The notes under the pieces are model-generated. The model ran no database searches. It was given only the letters and a program-made list of their open reading frames with translations, and was not told the DNA's origin. A DNA stretch of 64,000 bases, taken from Falsirhodobacter flavus. Lineage in GTDB: Bacteria; Pseudomonadota; Alphaproteobacteria; Rhodobacterales; Rhodobacteraceae. Where the stretch lies: contig JARWBI010000008.1 in assembly GCA_029846755.1 (NCBI GenBank), positions 1 through 64,000 on the forward strand, written 5' to 3'. Positions 51,677 to 60,820 of this stretch are shown here, in pieces. How positions within the stretch are numbered: position 1 is the first letter of the stretch; every line of letters starts with the position of its first letter. The position numbers were made by a program, and so were the translations under genes.

Positions 51677-53713
51677 ATGATTGACGCAGATGTGGCAGAT
51701 CGAAGCTTTGAGGAGCTGAAGCGCCTGTGCGCCGCAGCTGGCCTGGAACGGACGTTTCTCGATGCGACGGGGGTAGTGCGTGAGGCATCGCCTGAAACGC
51801 TATGGAAATTGCTGGAGGCGGTCGGCCGTGAGGGCACAATGAGTGGCTCGCCAGCCATGATCTCGGCCCCGGGTGCACGCCTCGACCTTCCGACGGAGGC
51901 CCGCGACTGGACCCTCGTAGATGAAGGGGGTGCTGTGTTGGATGCTTCTGTCGCGCCTGACGTGGGGCGATACAGGCTCTCAGCAGTCATGACGGATGAA
52001 GGGACGTTTGAAAGGACGCTCATAGTTTCCAGTGGACGATGCTGGCTTCCCGAACAGCGAAAGTATCCTTGGGGGATCGCGATCCAGCTCTACCAGCTGC
52101 GATCGGATGAGAATTGGGGCATCGGCGACTTTTCCGACCTGCGCTGCTTCGCGAGGATCGCGTCTGGGCTTGGCGCTTCCATGATCGGGTTGAACCCGCT
52201 GCACGCGATGTTCCTTGATCGGCCCGAGCAGGCTAGTCCCTATTCGCCGTCCTGCCGCCACCACCTGAATGTTCTCTATATCGATGTTACCGCGATCGAC
52301 GGTTTTGACAGCGATCCAGCAGCGCGTGAGATCGTCGCAAATGACCGTTTTGTCGAACGCCTCTGCGCCTGCCGTCGGGCGGCGCTCGTTGATTACGCCG
52401 AAGTCGCCGCATTGAAGCTCCCGGTTCTCGAAACACTTTTCGCTCGGTTCCTGCGGCAAGCCTCTGCCGAGGAGATGCAGCAGTTCGATTACTTCTTGGC
52501 CGAGCGCGGTGAGACACTCCAACGCTTCTGCCGTTATGAGGCCCTGCGAGAGGTTATGACACAGCATGGCGCGGGCGGCGACTGGACGGCTTGGCCGGAT
52601 CGCTTGGACGATTGCCTGTCCGAAGCGGTGGAACGCTTTGCCGCTGTCCACGCAAACCGTGTCGCCTTCTTCGGATGGATGCAGTGGATCGCTGATACCC
52701 AGCTAGCGCAGGCAGCCGCCGAGGCCAAGGATGCGGGGATGGAAATCGGACTTTACCGAGACTTGGCTGTCAGCGCCGATCGGCAAGGCGCAGAGGCTTG
52801 GGGTAATCCGGGGCGCTTTCTGCCGGGGGCCGACATCGGCGCACCCCCAGACCCTTTGGGCCCAACCGGTCAGAACTGGGGATTGCCCCCGCTCCACCCC
52901 CGCGAAATCGAGGGGTTTGGCCAGCTGATCCGTGCAAATATGCGTCATGCGGGCGCGCTGCGGATCGATCACGTCATGGCGCTTCAGCAGCTTTATTTGA
53001 TCCCGCATGGCTTTCCTACCGATGCTGGTGCCTACCTGCGCTACCCGACCGAAGAGTTGCTGGCTGTGCTTGCTGCCGAAAGCGAGCGGCAACAATGCAT
53101 AGTGATTGGGGAAGACCTCGGAACGGTTCCGGAGGGGTTCCGCGAACGAATGGCCGCTGCCCGTATCCTGTCCTATCGTGTCGTGCAGTTCGAAAGACGG
53201 ATAGATGGCACGCTCATCCCGCCGGGCAAATACCCCCGCCTCTCACTTTCCGTGCTGGGGAGTCACGACCTGCCGACGCTGAATGGCTGGTGGACAGGCA
53301 ACGACATTCAAGTGCGCGTCAGCCTCGGCCTCTACGGCCAACCCGATGACGAGCGGCTGCACCGTGAGCAACGCGCACAGGAGCGTGATATCCTCGCGCA
53401 CGCCTTTGGTCTCGAAGATGGTTCCCCCGCAGATCAACTACCAATCGCCGCACATGAATTCCTTGCCCGCACCGCCTCCATGCTGATGATCGCGCAGCTG
53501 GACGATCTTCTTGGCGAAGCCGATCAGGTCAATCTACCAGGCTCAAACGACGAGCACCCGAATTGGCGCCGTAAGTATTCACGCGATCTAAATTCGATCG
53601 CGTTGGACGCGGGGCTTTCTCGCCTTGCCGGACGGATGAGCGAACTGCGGGAAGAGCGTGTGTTGGCAAGCCTAAGATTTGATGATCCGCGTTCAGAGGG
53701 CCATCATCCCTGA
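51677..53713 (+). CDS. malQ: 4-alpha-glucanotransferase (GH77)
   Basis: The 678-residue protein is a bacterial-type GH77 amylomaltase with an extra N-terminal region of about 125 residues. It has GIAIQLYQLRSDENWGIGDF and SPYSPSCRHHLN, and catalytic residues Asp431 in ALRIDHVM, Glu479 in VIGEDLGTVP and Asp531 in GSHDLPTL. It moves maltooligosaccharides between glucan chains. A GGAAC-N16-GGTT promoter candidate lies upstream. With the trehalose-synthase-like enzyme it suggests stress-induced glucan and trehalose turnover. Confidence 0.92.
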   Translation: MIDADVADRSFEELKRLCAAAGLERTFLDATGVVREASPETLWKLLEAVGREGTMSGSPAMISAPGARLDLPTEARDWTLVDEGGAVLDASVAPDVGRYRLSAVMTDEGTFERTLIVSSGRCWLPEQRKYPWGIAIQLYQLRSDENWGIGDFSDLRCFARIASGLGASMIGLNPLHAMFLDRPEQASPYSPSCRHHLNVLYIDVTAIDGFDSDPAAREIVANDRFVERLCACRRAALVDYAEVAALKLPVLETLFARFLRQASAEEMQQFDYFLAERGETLQRFCRYEALREVMTQHGAGGDWTAWPDRLDDCLSEAVERFAAVHANRVAFFGWMQWIADTQLAQAAAEAKDAGMEIGLYRDLAVSADRQGAEAWGNPGRFLPGADIGAPPDPLGPTGQNWGLPPLHPREIEGFGQLIRANMRHAGALRIDHVMALQQLYLIPHGFPTDAGAYLRYPTEELLAVLAAESERQQCIVIGEDLGTVPEGFRERMAAARILSYRVVQFERRIDGTLIPPGKYPRLSLSVLGSHDLPTLNGWWTGNDIQVRVSLGLYGQPDDERLHREQRAQERDILAHAFGLEDGSPADQLPIAAHEFLARTASMLMIAQLDDLLGEADQVNLPGSNDEHPNWRRKYSRDLNSIALDAGLSRLAGRMSELREERVLASLRFDDPRSEGHHP

Positions 53714-53800
53714 TTTAGAATGCGCGGGATAGCCGATCTAACTTCACCGTTTTTAGGGAACGGCGAAGGCACCAGCATCGTGCGGAGAAGAAGGCTTAGC

Positions 53801-53832
53801 GGCCATCCTCCCCTAAGGCCATCCTCCCCTAA
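53801..53832 (+). repeat. 16-bp tandem duplication
   Basis: GGCCATCCTCCCCTAA occurs twice back to back (53801-53816 and 53817-53832) in the noncoding gap after malQ, just before the next promoter candidate. It looks like a recent slippage duplication. Confidence 0.7.
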
Positions 53833-53843
53833 TCGGAACCGCA

Positions 53844-53868
53844 GGAACCTTCCGAGGCGCCCTCGGTT
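53844..53868 (+). promoter_or_regulatory. ECF (EcfG-like) promoter candidate for the DUF892 genes
   Basis: GGAAC (53844-53848) and GGTT (53865-53868) are separated by 16 bases and end 26 bases before the ATG at 53894. Confidence 0.55.
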
Positions 53869-53893
53869 GCAGGGCAGGTAAGGAGAGCCCGAC

Positions 53894-54396
53894 ATGACCA
53901 GCACGCTGTCCGCCCGCGACGTCTTCGTCGATGGCTTGCGATGGAGAAGCAGGCGCTTTCGATCATGGAGCCGCAGCTGAAGCGGCTCGAGCACTACCCC
54001 GAGGTTTCGGCGCTTCTGGACCGCCATATCCGTGAGACGGAAGGCCAGATCGCCCGGCTGGACGAAATCCTCGCAACCGTCGCGGAAAGCTCCTCGACGC
54101 TGAAGGATCTGTCGCTGTCCTTCACCGGGACCATGGCCGCCGTCACCCATTCGATGGCCAGCGATGAAATCCTGAAGAACTCGATGGCCAACTTCGCCTT
54201 CGAGAATTTCGAGATCGCCGCCTATACGGCGCTGATCGCCGCCGCCGAACAGGCGGGTGCCGCATCGGCAATCCCGCTGCTGGACCAGAGCCTGCAAGAG
54301 GAGCGCCAGATGGCGGCCCAGATCGAAGACGGGCTGCCCGGCGTCGTGCGCCGCTACATCGAACTGTCCGGCACCGAACAGCGTGCGGACATCTGA
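53894..54396 (+). pseudogene. DUF892 (YciE/YciF-type) ferritin-like gene with an N-terminal frameshift
   Basis: The natural start appears to be the ATG at 53894 (AAGGAGAG upstream), reading MTSTLSARDVFVDGL, then the frame breaks near 53937. The rest continues in another frame from MEKQALSIMEPQLKRLEHYP, through HSMASDEILKNSMANFAFEN, to LQEERQMAAQIEDG. In intact family members about four more codons lie at the break, so a small deletion has probably occurred. A protein starting at 53941 could still fold as most of the four-helix bundle. Confidence 0.7.
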
Positions 54397-54425
54397 CCTT
54401 CCCCACACCACCACAGGAGAGCCAA

Positions 54426-54923
54426 ATGGCCGACAAGACCCTCGAGACGCTTTTCCACGAGACCCTGAAAGACGTCTATTATGCCGAAAAGAAGCTGACG
54501 ACGAACCTTCGCAAGATGGCGCGTGCCGCACAATCGCCGGACCTGAAAGCGGCGTTCGAAGCGCATGAGGAAGAGACGCAGACTCAGGTCGAGCGCCTGA
54601 CGCAGGTGTTCGAGCTGATCGGCAAGCGCCCGCGCGCCAAGACCTGCGATGCCATCGAAGGCATCATTTCCGAAGCGCAGGAGATCATGGAGGAGTTCAA
54701 GGGCAGCCCCGCCCATGATGCGGGCCTTCTGGCAGCCGCGCAGGCTGTGGAGCATTACGAGATCGTGCGCTATGGCACGCTGAAGGCATGGGCGACCCAG
54801 CTTGGGCTTGATGAAGCCGTGACACTGCTGGACGCGACGCTTCAGGAAGAAACGGCGGCGGATGAAAAGCTTTCGGCTTTGGCGGAAAGTGTGGTGAACG
54901 CCGCTGCGGAAAAGGCGGCCTGA
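54426..54923 (+). CDS. DUF892 (YciF-type) ferritin-like protein
   Basis: The 165-residue protein is a complete DUF892 helix bundle: LETLFHETLKDVYYAEKKLT, KAAFEAHEEETQTQVERLTQ, then the repeat of the Glu/His pattern in AAAQAVEHYEIVRYGTLKAW and LDATLQEETAADEKL. The Glu/His residues bind a di-metal site. These proteins are stress-induced in bacteria. It lies 29 bases after the frameshifted paralogue and is followed by a terminator. Confidence 0.88.
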   Translation: MADKTLETLFHETLKDVYYAEKKLTTNLRKMARAAQSPDLKAAFEAHEEETQTQVERLTQVFELIGKRPRAKTCDAIEGIISEAQEIMEEFKGSPAHDAGLLAAAQAVEHYEIVRYGTLKAWATQLGLDEAVTLLDATLQEETAADEKLSALAESVVNAAAEKAA

Positions 54924-54928
54924 TCGCT

Positions 54929-54955
54929 GCCCGCCGCACGGCGGGCCTTTCTTTA
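54929..54955 (+). terminator. Terminator after DUF892
   Basis: GCCCGCC and GGCGGGC form a perfect 7-base stem with a 4-base loop, followed by cctttcttt. Confidence 0.8.
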
Positions 54956-55003
54956 TCTTGGCTCGCCTCTCCGGCAACGGATGAAAGAAAATAGGAAGCC
55001 CCA

Positions 55004-55825
55004 ATGTTCTATACCGACAACAAGCTGCAATATCCCGTCCGCGTCGATGCGCCGAACCCGCTGTTCGCGCGTGCGCTGCAACAGGCCATCGGCGGTGTCG
55101 AGGGCGAGATCCGCGTGGCCATGCAGTATTTCTTCCAGGCCTGCGGTGCGCGCGGCAACCCGAAGTTCCGCGATCTGCTGATGAACACCGCCGCCGAGGA
55201 GCTTGGCCATATCGAGATGCTGGCCACCGCCGTCGCCCTGAACCTCGAAGGTGCCTCGCTGAGCCTGCAGGAACGGATGGCCAAGGATGCCGCGGTCGGT
55301 GCGGTGATGGGCGGGATCAACCTGAAGAATCTGCTGTCCTCGGGGCTGTCGGCCATGCCGGTGGACAGCGACGGCGTGCCGTTCGACATGTCCCACATCT
55401 ATGCCAGTGGCAATATCGCGGCGGACATGACAGCCAACATCGCCGCCGAATCCACGGGCCGCACGCTGGCCGTCCGGCTTTACAACATGACGGACGATGC
55501 GGGCATGAAGGACATGCTGCAATATCTGATCGCGCGCGACACCATGCACCAGAACCAGTGGATGGCCGCGCTGGAGGAGCTGGGCGGCACGGCGGCCTTC
55601 CCGATCCCCAACAGCCACCCGCAGGCCGAGGAGAAGACCGAGTTCAGCTATGCCTATCTGGGCTTTCAGGCCGATGGCAGCGCGCCCGCGCCGGGCCGCT
55701 GGTCCGAAGGGCCGTCCATCGACGGCAAGGGGCAGTTCACCTCGGGCGTGCTGGAGCCGTCGGCGCAGGTTCCCGATCTTGGCAAGGCCCGGCCCGACAG
55801 CGGCGCGCAGTCCGAACAGATGTAG
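55004..55825 (+). CDS. Manganese catalase
   Basis: The 273-residue protein has the di-manganese ligands in GVEGEIRVAMQYFFQ (Glu35), NTAAEELGHIEMLATAVA (Glu65/66, His69) and later ARDTMHQNQWMAALEEL. It removes hydrogen peroxide without heme. The length matches the family. It lies between two terminators as a single gene, with no promoter identified in the 50 bases before it, so it could also depend on read-through from the DUF892 genes. Confidence 0.93.
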   Translation: MFYTDNKLQYPVRVDAPNPLFARALQQAIGGVEGEIRVAMQYFFQACGARGNPKFRDLLMNTAAEELGHIEMLATAVALNLEGASLSLQERMAKDAAVGAVMGGINLKNLLSSGLSAMPVDSDGVPFDMSHIYASGNIAADMTANIAAESTGRTLAVRLYNMTDDAGMKDMLQYLIARDTMHQNQWMAALEELGGTAAFPIPNSHPQAEEKTEFSYAYLGFQADGSAPAPGRWSEGPSIDGKGQFTSGVLEPSAQVPDLGKARPDSGAQSEQM

Positions 55826-55830
55826 GCGGC

Positions 55831-55857
55831 ACGGCCCGGCACTTGCGCCGGGCCTTT
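55831..55857 (+). terminator. Terminator after manganese catalase
   Basis: GGCCCGGC and GCCGGGCC form a perfect 8-base stem with a 6-base loop, followed by TTTTT. Confidence 0.88.
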
Positions 55858-55874
55858 TTATCAAGGGAGATACG

Positions 55875-56624
55875 ATGGGACTTTGTGTCATCACGGGAGC
55901 GGCCAGCGGTATTGGCCTTGAGCTCGCACGGATCGCCGCAGCCGAGGGCCACGAGCTTCTGCTGGTCGACCGCGATCCCGCGATTGAGCAGGTCGCCGCG
56001 ACGCTGTCGGGCGGCGCCGTTGTCGCGGACCTTTCGACGCGCGACGGGGTAGACGCGCTCTGCAGCCGGCTCGCCGGGAACGCCCCGGACTTGCTAATGC
56101 TGAACGCCGGACGCGGCCTTGGCCATGCGTTCATGGAGCAGTCGGAGGACGCAATTCTCGATGTAATCGAAACCAACGTGATCGGCACGACGATGCTCGC
56201 TCGGCGCATCGGGCAGAGGATGGCGGCGCGGGGATCGGGGCGGATCATGTTTGCCGGCTCCATCGTCGGTTATATGCCGGGACCTTATCAGGCGGTCTAT
56301 AACGCGACGAAGGCCTATGTGAATTCTCTATCCGTTGCGCTTTCGAATGAACTTTCGGGCTGTGGGGTTACGGTCACCTGCCTCATGCCCGGCGCGACGG
56401 ATACGCAGGTGTTCGAGCGGGCAGGAATGCAAGAGACGCCCATTGGCGAAATGAAGAAGGAAGATCCCGTCAAGGTCGCCCGATCCGGCTATGATGCGAT
56501 GATGGCAGGGCGCGAGCAGATCACCCCAGGGGTGATGAACAAGATTCAGGCCACTGCCGCAGAAATCCTACCAGCGGGAATGGTTGCGGAACTGCATCGC
56601 AAGATCGCCGAACCGAGGGACTGA
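55875..56624 (+). CDS. Short-chain dehydrogenase/reductase
   Basis: The 249-residue protein has the Rossmann motif TGAASGIG at 7-14, LNAGRG for NNAG, and the active-site YNATK with Tyr142 and Lys146. It would reduce or oxidise an alcohol or ketone with NAD(P); the substrate is unknown. The ATG at 55875 follows a short AAGGGAG site. It sits next to a patatin-like gene and a DUF2243 gene with overlaps or tiny gaps, forming one operon. Confidence 0.88.
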   Translation: MGLCVITGAASGIGLELARIAAAEGHELLLVDRDPAIEQVAATLSGGAVVADLSTRDGVDALCSRLAGNAPDLLMLNAGRGLGHAFMEQSEDAILDVIETNVIGTTMLARRIGQRMAARGSGRIMFAGSIVGYMPGPYQAVYNATKAYVNSLSVALSNELSGCGVTVTCLMPGATDTQVFERAGMQETPIGEMKKEDPVKVARSGYDAMMAGREQITPGVMNKIQATAAEILPAGMVAELHRKIAEPRD

Positions 56625-56625
56625 G

Positions 56626-57543
56626 ATGGAATGTTGGCTTTGCCTTGCGGGCGGGAATGCCCTTGGCGCCTTTCATGTCGGGGCGTGGACGGCGATCGAG
56701 ACATCGAGCCTGAATGTTACCCGGATTGCCGGAGCCTCGATCGGGGCCGTCGTCGCCGCGATCATTGCCGGGAATGCGCCTGCCGACCGGGCCGGAATGC
56801 TCACGGAGTTCCTGCATAGGATCGCCCAGCCTTCTCCTCTCGTCGGCGGGCGGCGTATGCTCGTCACCGCAACGCTGATGGCGGGGAACCCGGCGCTCTT
56901 TTCTCCCTCATTTCCGGGACTGCTGGAGGTTCTGCCGTTTATGCCGCCGGATGTCTCGCTGTTCCGGCGCGACCGGATGCGGCAGCTTCTGGAGCAAAGC
57001 ATCGACTTCGACATCCTGAACGGCGGCGGGATGGAGGTTACGCTAACCGCCCTCGATGCCGAAACCGGGGCAATTACCCGGTTCAGAACGGGCGAGCAGC
57101 CGCTGACGGTCGATCACGTGATGGCCAGCACGGCACTTCCCGGTCTCTTCCCACCTGTGACCATCGCGGGCCGCACCTTCCTCGATCCCGGCCTGTGCGA
57201 GAACCTGCCGCTGCCGTCTCTGCTGGACCGCGAGGGGGATGCCGCGGTGATCGCGCTCGATCTCTATCCCCTCGCCGGACGGATGACCCGGACGGTCAAT
57301 GGGATCGCCGACCGTGCTCAGGCGCTTGCCTTCGCGGGGCAATCGGCGCGCATTATAGAGCTCACACGCGCGACCGAGCGACGGTTCCTCCACCTCGTTC
57401 TCGATGATCCGGCGGATAACTACGCACTCAAGGCATTCGATTACAGTCGAGCCTCGCTGGACCGGCGCAGGCAGCTTGGCGAGGATTTGACGGATGCGCA
57501 TCTGCGCGAATGGATGAAAGGACAGGGCAATGCGTCTGCATAG
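56626..57543 (+). CDS. Patatin-like phospholipase
   Basis: The 305-residue protein has the patatin oxyanion loop AGGNALGAFHVG, catalytic Ser38 in GASIGA and Asp187 in FLDPGL, which replaces the usual DGG. It would hydrolyse acyl esters of lipids. It starts one base after the SDR stop, and the next gene overlaps its end by 14 bases. Confidence 0.88.
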   Translation: MECWLCLAGGNALGAFHVGAWTAIETSSLNVTRIAGASIGAVVAAIIAGNAPADRAGMLTEFLHRIAQPSPLVGGRRMLVTATLMAGNPALFSPSFPGLLEVLPFMPPDVSLFRRDRMRQLLEQSIDFDILNGGGMEVTLTALDAETGAITRFRTGEQPLTVDHVMASTALPGLFPPVTIAGRTFLDPGLCENLPLPSLLDREGDAAVIALDLYPLAGRMTRTVNGIADRAQALAFAGQSARIIELTRATERRFLHLVLDDPADNYALKAFDYSRASLDRRRQLGEDLTDAHLREWMKGQGNASA

Positions 57544-58255
57544 CGCCAGCATTCTTTTAGGCATTTCCATCGGCGGATTTTTCGATGGCATCCTGCTGCA
57601 TCAGATCTTGCAATGGCACCATCTGTTCAGCGGGATCGAGGATTGGAACGCAAACGCCTGGTTCGTGATCATGACCGACGGAGTGTTCCATCTCGCCATG
57701 TTCGCGGCGCTCATCATCGCCCTCTGGATGCTGTGGCACAGGAATGAGCGCCCCGAGCGGTTGGCGGAGAGCACGTTGATCGGCTTCGGATTATGGCATG
57801 TCTTTGATGCCGTCTTGTCACACTGGGTCTTGGGCATTCACCGCATCAAGGACGCCGCCGCGAACCCGCTTCTCTGGGATTTGGGTTGGGTCGCGGCCTT
57901 CGGGATCATTCCGATCGTTCTGGGACTTTTGGCCCTCCGTCGGCCTCCGCCCCCGATGCGCGGCGTCCTTGTCCTCCTCCCTATGGCTGCAGTCGGACTG
58001 GGAACGCTCAACGCTTTCCCCTTGGTTGACCCCAAAGGGCCGGTAATGGTCGCCTTTGCGCCGACCACCAGCTTTGCTGCCGTTGCAGAGGCAGCAGACG
58101 CAGTGGGCGCGACCCTTATCACCACAGACGCTTCGGGTCTCATCTGGGCACTCGATATACCAGACGGATCGGACTGGTGGCGCCTTTACCTGCACGGTGC
58201 GATCATGGTCGGCCGCGGGCCGGCGGCGGGGTGTCTCGGCTGGACGGAGATCTGA
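57530..58255 (+). CDS. DUF2243 membrane protein
   Basis: The 241-residue protein has several membrane helices (ILLGISIGGFFDGILLH, FHLAMFAALIIALWMLW, LWDLGWVAAFGIIPIVLGLL, GVLVLLPMAAVGLGTL) and the conserved GFFDGILLHQILQWHH, WFVIMTDGVFHL and LWHVFDAVLSHW boxes of DUF2243, rich in His and Asp. Function is unknown. The C terminus has the end seen in family members with a soluble tail. It overlaps the patatin gene by 14 bases. Confidence 0.85.
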   Translation: MRLHSASILLGISIGGFFDGILLHQILQWHHLFSGIEDWNANAWFVIMTDGVFHLAMFAALIIALWMLWHRNERPERLAESTLIGFGLWHVFDAVLSHWVLGIHRIKDAAANPLLWDLGWVAAFGIIPIVLGLLALRRPPPPMRGVLVLLPMAAVGLGTLNAFPLVDPKGPVMVAFAPTTSFAAVAEAADAVGATLITTDASGLIWALDIPDGSDWWRLYLHGAIMVGRGPAAGCLGWTEI

Positions 58256-58547
58256 TGCGACATCTGCTGGATATCCCTCGTGGGCGTTCGGATTTCCGTT
58301 TGCCGTGGATCAAATAGAAGGGCCGCGTTGCGGCGATCGGACCGAGCCAGGATATTTCCCGCTTTGCATTCTCATGCCGGTAGAAGCGGCAAGTCGAGAG
58401 GATAGGTGGTATACGTGACTTCTGACCGCGCGATCGACTAGAAATCCGCGAGGACCCTTGATGTAGCGCACCGATCACGCAGTCGCTCGTTTCTCTGTTA
58501 CCCTATCAAAATGTAATTGCCTGCGACAAACGCATGGTCCCTCTGCG
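58256..58547. other. Intergenic region, nothing recognised
   Basis: No gene or strong hairpin was found between the DUF2243 gene and the promoter candidate at 58548. Confidence 0.4.
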
Positions 58548-58572
58548 GGAACGTATCGCACCCCCATCGGTT
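58548..58572 (+). promoter_or_regulatory. ECF (EcfG-like) promoter candidate for DUF4142
   Basis: GGAAC (58548-58552) and GGTT (58569-58572) are 16 bases apart, ending 23 bases before the ATG at 58595, which has GGAGG after the expected start of the transcript. Confidence 0.55.
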
Positions 58573-58594
58573 CAGGGCCGAAATGGAGGTTCAC

Positions 58595-59101
58595 ATGACA
58601 TTCACCCGCATCGCCGCCTGCTTCGCTCTCGCCTTGGCCACCCCGGCTTTCGCCCAGACGAAGCCCACGCCCGAAGCATTCGCCGCCGCCGCTGCCAGCT
58701 CGAACATGCTGGAGATCCGATCGAGCCAACTGGCGCTGGAAGTTTCGGAAGACCCCGCCATCCGCGCCTTTGCCGAACAGATGATCCGCGACCATCGCGA
58801 TGCCGGTGAGAAGCTTTCGGCGGCGGCGATGTCCGACGGGGTCGCGGTTCCCGAGGAACTCGCGCCGAAACACGCGGACGAACTGGATGCCCTTGCAGAT
58901 GGTAACAAGGGGGCTTTCGATGCCAATTACCTCAAGACCCAGCAGTTGGCCCATGAGGAGGCCGTGACCCTGTTCGAAGACTATTCCTCTTCCGGCCCCG
59001 AGGGGGAACTGCGCACCGTTGCAGGCGAGCTTCTTCCGATTTTGCGAGAGCATAAGGCCCATGCGGATGGGATGACCCCAGCCGATGCGACCCCAGAATA
59101 A
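58595..59101 (+). CDS. DUF4142 periplasmic protein
   Basis: The 168-residue protein has a signal peptide (IAACFALALATPAFAQ) and the DUF4142 helical bundle: FAAAAASSNMLEIRSSQLAL, RAFAEQMIRDHRDAGEKL and FDANYLKTQQLAHEEAVTLF, with conserved His residues. Members are predicted ferritin-like outer-layer proteins linked to stress. GGAGG precedes the ATG. It is followed after 12 bases by the MBL gene. Confidence 0.88.
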   Translation: MTFTRIAACFALALATPAFAQTKPTPEAFAAAAASSNMLEIRSSQLALEVSEDPAIRAFAEQMIRDHRDAGEKLSAAAMSDGVAVPEELAPKHADELDALADGNKGAFDANYLKTQQLAHEEAVTLFEDYSSSGPEGELRTVAGELLPILREHKAHADGMTPADATPE

Positions 59102-59113
59102 GGAAGGGCGACG

Positions 59114-60292
59114 ATGATCCCGCCCAAGACCCATGCTGTGCTGGATGCCGCATCCGCCGCTTTGCTGTTGGCCGCACCGACAATGCTTGGCTGGCCCGCG
59201 CGGGTGAGCCGAGGGCTTGCGACGCTTGGCCTAGGCGTCGCGGCCTATTCGCTTCTGACCCGGTATGATGGGGGCCGCGCCCCGCTGGGCCTGTCCGAGC
59301 ACCGGATGCTGGACGCGGCACAGGGCGCGCTTGCTCTTGGGCTGGCGCTGCGTGAACGCGATCCAGTGATCCGCAAAACAGTCACGGCTTACGGCCTTTT
59401 TTCGCTAACCGCTGCCGCCCTGACCGCGCCGAAGGGCGCGCCCGGTCTGCCGGTCGGAAGTGCTGCCCTGCCCATTCGCAACGGCGATTTGGTCGAGGTG
59501 GCCGAAGATGTCGCCTATATGCGGCTGGCCATCGTGAACGTCGTGTTCCTTGGCAGGGTAGGCGCAGCGGATCGAGGCTGGGTTCTGATCGATGCCGGCA
59601 TCGGGGGCAGCGGCCATGCAATCCGTGCCGCGGCCGCGCGGCGCTTCGACTCTGCACGCCCTGCCGCAATCATCCTGACGCACGGGCATTTCGATCATGT
59701 CGGCGCGCTGCGCGATCTTGCTGAGCACTGGGATTGCCCGATCTACGCCCATCCAAACGAGCGTCCCTTTCTCGATGGCAGCTCCCGCTATCCTTCCGCT
59801 TCGCCCGAAGTTGGGGGCGGACTGATGGCGAACCTCTCGCCTCTGTTCCCGCGTGGGCCGCTGGATGTTTCGGATCGGCTGCGCGATCTGCCGCAGGCCG
59901 GCGAACTTCCGGCGATGCCCGAATGGCGTTGGATCCACACGCCGGGCCATTCTCCGGGGCATGTCTCGCTCTGGCATGCCGGACGAGCCATCCTGATTGC
60001 TGGCGACGCACTTTCGGCCACACGGCAGGAATCCTGCTATTACGCGGTGACACAAAGGCCGGAGCTGCATGGCCCCCCCGCCTATTTTACGCCGGATTGG
60101 GCCGCAGCCAAAGCGTCTGCGCGCCGTCTTGCAGGTTTAACGCCCGATATCCTTGTTGCCGGCCATGGTCCGGCTTTGGCCGGTGCCGAGTTTAAAGCGG
60201 CCCTCGCACGGCTCGCGGAGGATTTCAGTTCCGTGGCCATGCCAAAGCATGGCCGCTATGTCCAAGGAGCGTTTCATGACCGATCCTCGTAA
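59114..60292 (+). CDS. MBL-fold metallohydrolase with an N-terminal membrane region
   Basis: The 392-residue protein is a fusion. The first 110 residues hold short hydrophobic segments (LDAASAALLLAAPTMLG, LGLGVAAYSLLT) as in a small membrane domain. The rest is a metallo-beta-lactamase fold with THGHFDHVG at 189-197, IHTPGHSPGHVSLWH, LIAGDAL and VAGHGPAL, all the metal ligands. Substrate is unknown. Its end overlaps the next small gene. Confidence 0.85.
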   Translation: MIPPKTHAVLDAASAALLLAAPTMLGWPARVSRGLATLGLGVAAYSLLTRYDGGRAPLGLSEHRMLDAAQGALALGLALRERDPVIRKTVTAYGLFSLTAAALTAPKGAPGLPVGSAALPIRNGDLVEVAEDVAYMRLAIVNVVFLGRVGAADRGWVLIDAGIGGSGHAIRAAAARRFDSARPAAIILTHGHFDHVGALRDLAEHWDCPIYAHPNERPFLDGSSRYPSASPEVGGGLMANLSPLFPRGPLDVSDRLRDLPQAGELPAMPEWRWIHTPGHSPGHVSLWHAGRAILIAGDALSATRQESCYYAVTQRPELHGPPAYFTPDWAAAKASARRLAGLTPDILVAGHGPALAGAEFKAALARLAEDFSSVAMPKHGRYVQGAFHDRSS

Positions 60293-60488
60293 AGAGGCCC
60301 GCGCAATCCCTTTCCTTTTACTCATCGCGGTCGTGGTCGCTGGGCTACTTGCCTATGGCTGTAGCTGGAATAGTGAGGACGCCATACCCGAAACGCTCGA
60401 GCCATCGGATGCGCTGGATTTCGACGTCGGCCCGGACGGACCGGCAGGCGTGTCCGATCCCGCGCCGAACGCGAACGAGGCCAGATAA
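60276..60488 (+). CDS. Small membrane-anchored protein
   Basis: The 70-residue protein has one hydrophobic helix (IPFLLLIAVVVAGLLAYGCS) followed by an acidic, proline-rich tail. The Cys after the helix (YGCS) is not in a classic lipobox, so a simple anchor is more likely than a lipoprotein. It overlaps the MBL gene by 17 bases and has GGAG before the ATG. Confidence 0.6.
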   Translation: MTDPRKEARAIPFLLLIAVVVAGLLAYGCSWNSEDAIPETLEPSDALDFDVGPDGPAGVSDPAPNANEAR

Positions 60489-60530
60489 GGCCCCCGCAAG
60501 TCTGAATGCGGGCGGGCGCCTTCGACCTAT

Positions 60531-60590
60531 ATGTTGGATTGCATCGTCGTGGGCGGCGGCCCGGCTGGCTTGTGCCTTTATATGAACAAC
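60531..60590 (+). pseudogene. Fragment of an FAD-dependent oxidoreductase start
   Basis: MLDCIVVGGGPAGL is the typical N-terminal FAD-binding motif of thioredoxin-reductase-like enzymes, but the frame then changes to unrelated sequence (LYMNNDDRIGT). Further on, to about 60800, other short frames appear to be decayed genes, including VEVPANEVELGQAHDGDKVR. No functional gene is expected here. Confidence 0.5.
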
Positions 60591-60820
60591 GATGATCGCA
60601 TAGGAACGATTGTCGATTTCACGATTACTGTGGATGGCGATGTCGAAGCCATTTGCCGTCGACATGGGTCTGGGGGGATAGCAGGTCGAGGTGCCGGCGA
60701 ACGAGGTCGAATTGGGGCAGGCGCATGATGGCGACAAGGTGCGCGCTTATGTTGCCCGCTCCCGGGAAAATTCGGAGGCCCATCCCGAAAGCACCCGTCA
60801 GATGGAAGGGTGAGATAGCC

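Noticed and set aside
54953-56263. Long minus-strand frame opposite manganese catalase and the SDR gene
   Set aside because: Both plus-strand genes have clear catalytic motifs, ribosome sites and terminators; the opposite frame is low in complexity and has no start signal.
59382-60070. Minus-strand frames opposite the MBL gene
   Set aside because: The metal-binding motifs are all on the plus strand; the minus-strand products are shadows.
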